From: Hanleya hanleyi
Taxonomy: Eukaryota > Mollusca > Polyplacophora > Lepidopleurida > Hanleyidae
Direction: 5' to 3'
Assembly: GCA_036873755.1 (NCBI GenBank)
Contig: JAVTVY010025112.1
Coordinates: forward strand, 1-64,000
Length of the DNA stretch: 64,000 bases
Shown: piece after piece, positions 48,299 through 58,134 of the stretch
How positions within the stretch are numbered: the stretch's first letter is position 1
How the letters are laid out: each line of letters starts with the position of its first letter
Notes under the pieces: generated by a model
Told to the model about the DNA's origin: nothing
What the model saw: only the letters and a program-made list of their open reading frames with translations
Databases searched by the model: none
Made by a program: the position numbers and the translations under genes

Positions 48299-50889
48299 AT
48301 CGATATCCCGATGTCTGATAGTTGAATATATAGATACGGTGGCTTGTTAGGGCCATGCATTGATCTTATATAGCACCATAGAATATCCAATATTGTATCA
48401 GAATGTACTAGTCGATATCCCGATGTCTGATAGTTGAATATATAGCTACGGCGGCTTGTTAGGGCCATGTATTGATCTTATATAGCACCATAGAATATCC
48501 AATATTGTATCAGAACGTACTAGTCGATATCCCGATGTCTGATAGTTGAATATATAGCTACGATGGCTTGTTAGGGCCATGCATTGATCTTATATAGCAC
48601 CATAGTATATCCAATATTGTATCAGAATGTACTAGTCGATATCCTGATGTCTGATAGTTTGAATATATAGATACGGTGGCTTGTTGGGGCCATGCATTGA
48701 TCTTATATAGCACCATATAGAATATCCAATATTGTATCAGAATGTACTAGTCGATATCCCGATGTCTGATAGTTGAATATATAGATACGGTGGCTTGTTA
48801 GGGCCATGCATTGATCTTATATAGCACCATAGTATATCCAATATTGTATCAGAATGTACTAGTCGATATCCCGATGTCTGATAGTTGAATATATAGCTAC
48901 GGCGGCTTGTTAGGGCCATGTATTGATCTTATATAGCACCATAGTACATGTATATCCAATATTGTATCAGAATGTACTAGTCGATATCCCGATGTCTGAT
49001 AGTTGAATATATAGCTACGGCGGCTTGTTAGGGCTATGCATTGATCTTATATAGCACCATAGAATATCCAATATTGTATCAGAATGTACTAATCGATATC
49101 CCGATGTCTGATAGTTGAATATATAGCTACGGCGGCTTGTTAGGGCTATGTGTTGATCTTATATAGCACCATAGTATATCCAATATTGTATCAGAATGTA
49201 CTAGTCGATATCCCGATGTCTGATAGTTGAATATATAGCTACGGCGGCTTGTTAGGGCTATGCATTGATCTTATATAGCACCATAGAATATCCACTATTG
49301 TATCAGAATGTACTAGTCGATATCCCGATGTCTGATAGTTGAATATATAGTTACGGTGACTCGTTAGGGCCATGCATTGATCTTATATAGCACCATAGAA
49401 TATCCACTATTGTATCAGAATGTACTAGTCGATATCCCGATGTCTGATAGTTGAATATATAGTTACGGTGACTCGTTAGGGCCATGCATTGATCTTATAT
49501 AGCACCATAGAATATCCACTATTGTATCAGAATGTACTAGTCGATATCCCGATGTCTGATAGTTGAATATATAGTTACGGTGACTCGTTAGGGCCATTCA
49601 TTGATCTTATATAGCACCATAGAATATCCACTATTGTATCAGAATGTACTAGTCGATATCCCGATGTCTGATAGTTGAATATATAGATACGGTGGCTTGT
49701 TAGGGCCATGTATTGATCTTATATAGCACCATATAGAATATCCAATATTGTATCAGAATGTACTAGTCGATATCCCGATGTCTGATAGTTGAATATATAG
49801 ATACGGTGGCTTGTTAGGGCCATGCATTGATCTTATATAGCACCATAGTATATCCAATATTGTATCAGAATGTACTAGTCGATATCCCGATGTCTGATAG
49901 TTGAATATATAGCTACGGCGGCTTGTTAGGGCTATGCATTGATCTTATATAGCACCATAGAATATCCAATATTGTATCAGAATGTACTAGTCGATATCCC
50001 GATGTCTGATAGTTGAATATATAGCTACGGTGGCTTGTTAGGGCCATGCATTGATCTGATATAGCACAATATAGAATATCCAATATTGTATCAGAATGTA
50101 CTAGTCGATATCCCGATGTCTGATAGTTGAATATATAGAAACAGTGGCTTGTCAGGGCCATGCATTGATCTTATATAGCACCATAGTATATCCAATATTG
50201 TATCAGAATGTACTAGTCGATATCCCGATGTCTGATAGTTGAATATATAGCTACGGCGGCTTGTTAGGGCTATGCATTGATCTTATATAGCACCATAGAA
50301 TATCCAATATTGTATCAGAATGTACTAGTCGATATCCCGATGTCTGATAGTTGAATATATAGCTACGGTGGCTTGTTAGGGCTATGTATTGATCTTATAT
50401 AGCACCATAGAATATCCAATATTGTATCAGAATGTACTAGTCGATATCCCGATGTCTGATAGTTGAATATATAGAAACGGTGGCTTGTTAGGGCCATGCA
50501 TTGATCTTATATAGCACCATAGTATATCCAATATTGTATCAGAATGTACTAGTCGATATCCCGATGTCTGATAGTTGAATATATAGATACGGTGGCTTGT
50601 TAGGGCCATGTATTGATCTTATATAGCACCATGTAGAATATCCAATATTGTATCAGAATGTACTAGTCGATATCCCGATGTCGGATAGTTGAATATATAG
50701 ATACGGCGGCTTGTTAGGGCCATGTATTGATCTTATATAGCACCATAGTATATCCAATATTGTATCAGAATGTACTAGTCGATATCCCGATGTCTGATAG
50801 TTGAATATATAGCTACGGCGGCTTGTTAGGGCTATGCATTGATCTTATATAGCACCATAGAATATCCAATATTGTATCAGAATGTACTA
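48299..50889 (+). repeat. 112-bp satellite array, left part, about 23 units
   Basis: The unit starts TAGTCGATATCCCGATGTCT and ends ATTGTATCAGAATGTAC. The first two starts differ by exactly 112 bp (48301 and 48413). Some units carry small indels (CACCATATAG, a CATGTATA insertion near 48945). Two sub-variants stand out: one with GCTACGGCGGCTTGT or GATACGGTGGCTTGT, and one with GTTACGGTGACTCGT, which clusters at 49340-49680. The recurring short minus-strand frames across it are artefacts of repetition. Confidence 0.97.
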
Positions 50890-50892
50890 TTA

Positions 50893-51031
50893 GTTATACG
50901 TCGCCCTTCCGGGGTAATACGGGATGAGATTTGGTTTCTCTCGCCATATTTTTCCGAGGCGCAGCCGAGAAAAAATATGGCGAGAGAAACCAAATCGAAT
51001 CCCGTATTACCCCGGAAGGGCGATGTATAAC
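50893..51031. repeat. 139-bp near-perfect palindrome
   Basis: The arms, each about 60 bases, begin GTTATACGTCGCCCTTCC and end with its inverse. The centre lies near 50962 at GAGGCGCAGCCG. As RNA or extruded DNA it would form one long hairpin. Both strands show similar open frames because of the symmetry; these are not genes. It either belongs to the insertion or is a separate foldback element next to it. Confidence 0.9.
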
Positions 51032-51035
51032 GAAT

Positions 51036-51051
51036 TTATCATATCTCAGAG
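51036..51051 (+). repeat. left 16-bp inverted repeat of the recombinase element
   Basis: TTATCATATCTCAGAG is a perfect inverted match to 53271-53286, the last bases before the satellite resumes. It lies 146 bp inside the left satellite border, just after the palindrome. Confidence 0.75.
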
Positions 51052-51714
51052 CATTAAGAATCACTTTGGACTTCAAGGCCGACATAATGGAACGGACTTC
51101 GATCGGACTTGCACTGGTTTCAGAACGATCCACAGCATGCACCGGAAAAAATGAACACAAAGACAAATGTATCATTTTTACAATCCTCATCTTTAAAACG
51201 TACTAAGGGAGGAGCAAAGATAACGATAACATATACTGTAATCCGTGAACAATGAACCCGGTTTCTGTGTGAAATACCGGTGGGCTTCGGTGATAAAGAA
51301 TGAACAATCTAACTTCAAATTCAGCTTCATCTCTTATGTTCTATTCTGAAAATCAGAAACGTATAAAATACTGGAACATTAAGCTTAATCTCAATTTCAT
51401 ATTTAATATTTAATAGCCATCGACGAGTATAATATCTAGATTATATACCTTTTGTTAATAAATACATCGAAAGACCCGTTCCGGATTCACATCTGTTGCG
51501 TGGATATGTAAGTTTCAAATACACGTGTGAACTGTTACATTTCCATTCTGTCTATAATTCAACACCGTGTCACTCGACAGTGTCACTTGTGTCATGTTTC
51601 CATAACATCACACAGGAGAAGGACCAACATGAACTGACTTAAATTTACAGTTCGAGAGAAAAATCGGAAAATCAAACTGTCCTGCACAATTTGGCAGAAG
51701 TATAGGTATTTGCT

Positions 51715-53129
51715 TCATTTTCGCACGATCATGTTGATTGCATTTATTGTGCAGTTATTGAACATTGGCGCTGAGGGATTTGCGGCGACCAGGATAGCTG
51801 TGGGAATGTCACACGATGTGGGCGGGACAGCGGTGCTGTCGAATTCACAAAACAGCTGATTAAGATCAAAATCAAAGTCGTCGGCATGGCCTTCTGCTCG
51901 TACATCCTGGGTGTGTAACACGGCCGACGTGGCATCATTTGACGTGGGTGCAGGGTACTGAGAAGATGATGTCACAGTTTCTGCAGGATGGGGTTTGACA
52001 AGAACATTTACTGGAAGTGTATGCGTACCGGTATTCGTCTTTCGGGTTGAACCCATCGTGTCAGGAAAGGCTACTGACGCAACCGTGTGGCCCATTTGCA
52101 GTTTCTCGCCATCACTTACTCGCCGGTAAACCGACAGCGACGAGACAGATCTGTGACCTGTGACAGCCATTATTTGAGATGCTGAATAGTTGTTTCTACC
52201 AAGGATGGTGATGCCGGTTGCTCGTATACTGTGGTTGGTGTATGGTTCAGAAAGTTTCAGACGAGTGCCCAGGTTGGTCATGAAGGCTGCCAAGCGGTGT
52301 TTCCCAATAGGTTTGTTATAATACCAAACTTTATCGTCGTCGAGGAAACTATCAACCGGGTACTGCCACAAGCGATCACATTTCGGATGGAGTTTGGAGA
52401 TATAACTTTCGAATGAAGCAACAGGACAGAACGGGGAACCTTCTTCTTCAGGCATGAATCCGGTAACACCCACTTTTTGCTGGGCCCGACGATTTTTTGT
52501 GAGTTCATCCTCCTTTTTTTTCACATACCTCTGCCCAGTTTTCGGGTCCCGCTTGATGATGAATGTGTTTTTTGTCATCTTTTCCATATTCTCCACTCCC
52601 CTTCTAAAGAAGAACAGACGTACATCGAACTGAACTTTATTTGCAAGCCCAGTTGGGGCTTTTGGGGACATGAGAACAGACTTGTAGAGTTTACAACGAT
52701 CGGACTCGTTTATGGGCTCATAATGATCGGTGTCGCCTTTTCCAGATGCCTTCAACTCTGCAAGTGCGGTTTGGAAGCACTCGTTGGCTTCATTAAATCC
52801 GAATTTCTAATCAAATCAAAAGTTTTCAAATACGGTGGGGCCTTCAGGTAACGATTCAGAGAATGTCGAAAGTTTTCGAGAGTGGATGTTTTGTACAATT
52901 CTCCGTCTTGTTTTCGGGCATCCAAATAAAAATGACTGAGTACCTCTGCTAACCTCTCGGCCGAGAATCCTTCGAATTCTTCACTCTGTCCCTTCTCTTT
53001 CAGGTAATACTTCAAAGTTCTGGCGGACGCTTTGTTCGATTTTTTTGTGTTGCTGGGAATAATATTAGCCCGCTTTTCAACAACTTCATCGTCCGTGTGA
53101 GACGCGAAACGTTTGCCTGATTCAGCCAT
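51715..53129 (-). pseudogene. DUF3504-type tyrosine recombinase (Crypton-like), one frame break
   Basis: Translation starts best at ATG 53129 (MAESGKRFASHTDDEVVEKR), although the frame is open 28 codons further up. The N-terminal frame covers an Asp/Lys-rich helical region and LYKTSTLENFRHSLNRYLK, the core-binding half, then runs out at TGA 52752. The catalytic half continues in the -1 frame from about 52794 to 51715. It has FDVRLFFFRRGVENM (first catalytic Arg region), NHSIRATG (H-x-x-R), GHRSVSSLSVY (H then the nucleophile Tyr), so all expected catalytic positions are present. Joined in register it would be about 471 residues, normal for the family. Either one base was lost near 52796, by mutation or assembly error, or the ribosome shifts there. 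Related domains are found in ZMYM-type and KIAA1958-like proteins. Confidence 0.85.
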
Positions 53130-53270
53130 TTTGTTTAGCAGACGATGGAATCTAGTGAACACCTGTTCGTTGCCCTTGGCGACGGGGGTATACGATATAT
53201 ATTCGACCAGCAAGTTGACAATACAGCATCACACATGAGGTCTGTCAGCCAATCAAAAGTCTACATGCTT

Positions 53271-53286
53271 CTCTGAGATATGATAA
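53271..53286 (-). repeat. right 16-bp inverted repeat of the recombinase element
   Basis: CTCTGAGATATGATAA is the exact reverse complement of 51036-51051. It lies directly against the resumed satellite. Confidence 0.75.
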
Positions 53287-54076
53287 TAGTCGATATCCCG
53301 ATGTCTGATAGTTGAATATATAGCTACGGTGGCTTGTTAGGGCCATGTATTGATCTTATATAGCACCATAGAATATCCAATATTGTATCAGAATGTACTA
53401 GTCGATATTCCGATGTCTGATAGTTGAATATATAGCTACGGTGGCTTGTTAGGGCCATGTATTGATCTTATATAGCACCATAGAATATCCAATATTGTAT
53501 CAGAATGTACTAGTCGATATCCCGATGTCTGATAGTTGAATATATAGCTACGGCGGCTTGTTAGGGCTATGCATTGATCTTATATAGCACCATAGAATAT
53601 CCACTATTGTATCAGAATGTACTAGTCGATATCCCGATGTCTGATAGTTGAATATATAGTTACGGTGACTCGTTAGGGCCATGCATTGATCTTATATAGC
53701 ACCATAGAATATCCACTATTGTATCAGAATGTACTAGTCGATATCCCGATGTCTGATAGTTGAATATATAGCTACGGTGGCTTGTTAGGGCCATGCATTG
53801 ATCTTATATAGCACCATAGAATATCCACTATTGTATCAGAATGTACTAGTCGATATCCCGATGTCTGATAGTTGAATATATAGTTACGGTGACTCGTTAG
53901 GGCCATGCATTGATCTTATATAGCACCATAGAATATCCACTATTGTATCAGAATGTACTAGTCGATATCCCGATGTCTGATAGTTGAATATATAGTTACG
54001 GTGACTCGTTAGGGCTATGCATTGATCTTATATAGCACCATAGAATATCCAATATTGTATCAGAATGTACTAGTCG
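53287..54076 (+). repeat. 112-bp satellite array, right part, seven units
   Basis: It measures 784 bp from 53287 to the last unit end near 54070, exactly seven times 112. It contains both the GCTACGG and GTTACGGTGACTCGT variants also present left of the insertion, so both parts derive from one array. Confidence 0.97.
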
Positions 54077-54122
54077 TTCAGACAAATATTACTGTAGTAT
54101 ATAGCCTACATTCTTTCCTCTT

Positions 54123-54204
54123 TTAGTAGTTATACCCTACTGTTATAGTTATACCCTACTGTTAGTAGTTATACCCTACTGTTAGTAGTTATACCCTACT
54201 GTTT
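54123..54204 (+). repeat. 20-bp tandem repeat, four units
   Basis: TAGTTATACCCTACTGTTAG recurs four times, the first copies slightly shortened, just after the satellite ends. Confidence 0.9.
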
Positions 54205-54587
54205 ACTGTTTGGCGTATATCCATATCTTGCTGATGAAGCACATATCAGTTTTATTTCAGATGTGCTTCGACGTCTTTAGGGAGAGTCATAACGATATAA
54301 TCTTTATAAATTTGGCATTGTTTCATGAAGGTTTCTTGTTTATCGAAGATTTCATCTATATTAGGAGAACGATTATCGAAAAATGAAGAAAAGTGGAGAA
54401 AGTGAAGTGTTCTACAGAAGTTACAAATTCCCACAGGCTATATATTAATCAACTCACGACTTTGATTATACTGATTCATATACATCGTATATTTCGTCCA
54501 AAAATATTCGGAGATTCGTTGAATATTTTTTTGTAACCTTATCTTGTATCTAAAACCATTCAGTAGCATCCATCCACACCAGGCTTG

Positions 54588-55605
54588 CCTCATCAACACA
54601 AAACATAAACTAAAAGTCTATTATAAAGAGAGTAATAGCATCATGGATACATTGAGTGTGATGACAATTATTCTAGAACACATTCTATTCCATAGAATAG
54701 CCTTGTGTTATATACGCCGACTTCTAAATGCCTGTCAAAGAAATTATTCTAAAGTTGATTGGTTTTCACCTCCCATCGTGTAGCTGGAAAACTTAAATGA
54801 AGATACTTTTTTCGGTTTCCAGCAACAATACAATGTTATGGATAGCAACTTCTTAATTTATTTATTGCCTCATCAACACCTTGTGTTATATACGCCGACT
54901 TCTAAATGCCTGTCAAAGAAATTATTCTAAAGTTGATTGGTTTTCACCTCCCATCGTGTAGCTGGAAAACTTAAATAAAGATACTTTTTTCGGTTTCCAG
55001 CAACAATACAATGTTATGGATAGCAACTTCTTAATTTATTTATTGCCTCATCAACACAAAACATAAACTAAAAGTCTATTATAAAGAGAGTAATAGCATC
55101 ATGGATACATTGAGTGTGATGACAATTATTCTAGGACACATTCTATTCCATAGAATAGCCTTGTGTTATATACGCCGACTTCTAAATGCCTGTCAAAGAA
55201 ATTATTCTAAAGTTGATTGGTTTTCACCTCCCATCGTGTAGCTGGAAAACTTAAATAAAGATACTTTTTTCGGTTTCCAGCAACAATACAATGTTATGGA
55301 TAGCAACTTCTTAATTTATTTATTGCCTCATCAACACAAAACATAAACTAAAAGTCTATTATAAAGAGAGTAATAGCATCATGGATACATTGAGTGTGAT
55401 GACAATTATTCTAGGACACATTTTATTCCATAGAATAGCCTTGTGTTATATACGCCGACTTCTAAATGCCTGTCAAAGAAATTATTCTAAAGTTGATTGG
55501 TTTTCACCTCCCATCGTGTAGCTGGAAAACTTAAATGAAGATACTTTTTTCGGTTTCCAGCAACAATACAATGTTATGGATAGCAACTTCTTAATTTATT
55601 TAATA
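54588..55605 (+). repeat. 280-bp tandem repeat, four units, one with a 102-bp deletion
   Basis: The landmark CCTCATCAACAC starts units at 54588, 54868, 55046 and 55326, giving lengths of 280, 178, 280 and about 280 bp. The second unit lacks the part from AAAACATAAACTA to the ATAGCC before TTGTGTTATATACGCC. Units are almost identical, so the expansion is recent. Each full unit holds ATTCTATTCCATAGAAT, a small palindrome. Short frames starting at ATGGATACATTGAG are not convincing genes. Confidence 0.95.
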
Positions 55606-56288
55606 TCGATGTTTTAAATAGTAAACGTTTTCGAGCATTGAATTACAAACAAGTCAGCATATGTACTTATAAGGTAGTCATGTGAGTAATTACCATCTTC
55701 GCTTACCCAAGTCTAACACCACACGTGTTGCCTTGGCTGAACGTAACACATTATCTGATCAGAATACAGGTCTGGTGATGTCATAGCGCTATAAATATTC
55801 CGTGGTCCATATTAGGGGAAGTGCAAATGTATGACCTCTTTAAAATTCAAATTTGATTGTCTATTCTAAGGGAATTAACATCAATACACCCACCACTTCC
55901 CATATTTGGAGATCACACGGGCAGACATCAAAGAAAATCCTAGCTGCACGGTGTTGGCAAGCTCCTAACTTGATTGGCTATATGACATCACGTGCGTTTC
56001 CCGGTTTGAACCGTTTACTCTATTCAGTCAGTCAAGGTAAATGACGGAACGTTAGTGTAGTATTTAACTTGAAAATGTGAAGATGGTAATTACAAGATAT
56101 CGTCGTAGGTTAACAGGTATATACAATAATATCATACGCGAATGGTAAAAAAATGGGCGCGAATTACAAGAAACCAAGAAAATATAACAATGTATTTGTT
56201 CTATTGACCACTTCTAAATACCACTCAAACAACCTAAGTGTAGAATTATAACTTTGGATGGCGATTCCGAACGCTGAGCATTGTTTTC
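55606..56288. other. gene-free stretch downstream of the sushi/Gly-rich gene
   Basis: Probable 3' UTR and flank of the minus-strand gene that ends at 56289. Nothing else seen. Confidence 0.5.
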
Positions 56289-56800
56289 CTAATGTTCAGC
56301 CATATAATACTCTGCGTCTCTGTGAAAGTCGTCGAGAAGGGGGTCGATTTTCCCTCCCCATGCGACCACCACAATTCCCTGCCCTGGAGGAGCGAACGCT
56401 GGAGCGCCGGCGTGTCCCACTGTTACCCTTATTCTATTCCTGTTATACAACTGAATCGTAGCGAAAGAATAGCCGCCACCTCCACCGCCTTGACCACCGG
56501 CTGCTCCGCCGCCCCCACCACCGTAAAGTCCTCCATCTGCTCCACGTGGAATCGTTCCACCGGGCCCTGAGCGCCCGGAAGGAATCTTCTTTGTTTCTGG
56601 CCTTTTCCGAATGCAGACGGGATCAGCGGTACCACCTCCACCACAATAAGAGAAGGTGGAGGCACCAGGGATTGGACTGCTGCTATCTCCCGTGGTCTCA
56701 CCCGCCGCTCCGCCTGCCCCTCCGCACTCCTCATCTGTACGGCCATCTCCGCCGTTCGCTACCGTCCCTTGTCCGCCTTTCCCGTCTTCAGCAGCTGAAT
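56289..56800 (-). CDS. last exon of the sushi/Gly-rich protein: glycine-rich domain C-terminal part
   Basis: The acceptor TTATTATTTCAG|AT opens in phase 1; 512 bases run to TAG at 56289-56291. It starts DSAAEDGKGGQGTVANGGDG and continues with Cys-containing Gly/Ala blocks, IPRGADGGLYGGGGGGAAGG, and a final strand part IRVTVGHAGAP and GQGIVVVAWGG, then an acidic tail DDFHRDAEYYMAEH. Gly-rich loops between short beta strands ending in V-x-V-x-W-G recur in animal and bacterial glycine-rich modules (including that of ALK/LTK receptors), where they form a sheet with polyglycine helices. Extracellular location is inferred from the sushi exon upstream. Confidence 0.75.
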
Positions 56801-57589
56801 CTGAAATAATAAACACATGTTTCGATCAATCGTCAAAAATAAAGCGCAATGTGTGACTTTACATACTACTTTGCACGCAAATCTCGACTTTGGGATTTGT
56901 TCGTTCTTCATCATCATCAAAATCCGTTGCCTGACGATTTTGATTGGTCGATGGCGGCCATATTCGTTTACGATGCAACTTCAAATGAGAAGGGTTTTTT
57001 TTATATCTCGACCCATTCATCATGTATGCCAAGTATCATTCGATCGGTTCAGTGATTCCGGAGATTAATATCTTATAAGGTTTTCTTATAAATCCAAGAT
57101 AGCCGCCGGGGAATGTCAGTTTTTGGAAATGTTTTTAGAAAACTAAATTACATAAAAAATTAGGAGGGTGGAGAGGAATATGTCGGAGAGGAATATGTAT
57201 ATGGAGTGGATATGCCCGGTTTGGGTGGGGGGAGTCAAGGGGAATATGTCAGGGGAGAATTTCCCTTCTTGTAGATTTACATATCTCTGGCAAATGATTC
57301 TCATGACTGTCAGTGTAGAAATCCGTTGATAATCTACTATAACCATTATAATAGAAATGTTGTCTCTGGTCAAACAGAAAACCGATGACATGCCTACCTT
57401 TCGGCACATGAATAGGTACACAACATGTATGTCCGCGGCAAGGTTATCACGTTTTGGATTATCAGTATTCGACTGACCTGGAAAACCGCGTGGATCAGAA
57501 CATTTTTGTGAAACGTTCAATGGCAGACTGCTCAAGAAGGTAAGCTCTATTATGCTCCATGCCATCGTTGAGATGCTTTAGACATCTAA

Positions 57590-57740
57590 GACAATACCCC
57601 GATTCCCGATATATTAAATTGAAGTCAATCCTTGGACAAAAAATTTCCCCCGATAGCAGACGCAGAAGCATTGACGTGTGACACCCAGCATGAGTTTGTG
57701 GTTTGTACTTTTCCTCTCTTTCCTATATATAATGATTGAT
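57590..57740 (+). repeat. diverged repeat pair, copy 1
   Basis: This stretch and 59130-59240 share GATTCCCGAT, a GCATTGAC(G/C)TGTGAC core and the following 60 bases at moderate identity, in the same orientation. Copy 2 lies inside the 3.2-kb TIR element, which suggests an older related insertion here. Confidence 0.5.
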
Positions 57741-58134
57741 AACTGGATTATTTCCTACCTGAAATTGAAAAATATCCTAAATGTACCCGTAATGGACCTT
57801 TATTGGAAAAGTAGGATAATTTGATTGCATATTCACCATATTTAAACCAGTTATCAACAGATAACTAGAGCCAATAGGCTTTGTTATGTATCGATGTGTG
57901 GGTAAGTTAACTGTTGAAATCATAGAAAAAGTAGATAACATTGATTTGCAATTCATACGTCTAGTGATGCCTGTGATCAGAACACATGTGAATTCCACTG
58001 TGGATGGGTTTAGATAAAGCCAAAACAGTGAATTATAACAGTAACTTACTTTTAATGCAGAAAGTTGTAAGATAATCGAATTTTGTAAATTCGTTTCAGT
58101 TAAAACGCTATAAAAATAGAACTAGGCAGGAACG

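Larger units (their letters stand above)
50890..53286 (-). mobile_element. Crypton-like tyrosine-recombinase element inserted in the satellite
   Basis: The satellite stops at GTACTA (50889) and resumes in register at TAGTCGATATCCC (53287), so this 2.4-kb segment is an insertion. A TA shared by both borders may be a target duplication. It contains a 139-bp palindrome at its left edge, a 16-bp inverted repeat pair (51036-51051 and 53271-53286), and one recombinase gene on the minus strand. Cryptons are defined by a tyrosine recombinase and usually lack terminal inverted repeats, so the class is provisional. Confidence 0.75.

Noticed and set aside
48103..50609. Several minus-strand frames of about 60-80 residues with near-identical protein
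   Set aside because: They are the 112-bp satellite read through. 112 is not a multiple of three, so frames end quickly, and the product varies with unit indels.
50839..51206. Open frames on both strands with similar Arg/Pro-rich products
   Set aside because: The similarity on both strands comes from the 139-bp palindrome, not from coding constraint.
56546..56809. Plus-strand and other minus-strand frames over the glycine-rich exon
   Set aside because: Shadow frames of a GC-rich Gly-coding exon. Only the 56289-56800 frame has matching splice phase and a coherent product.
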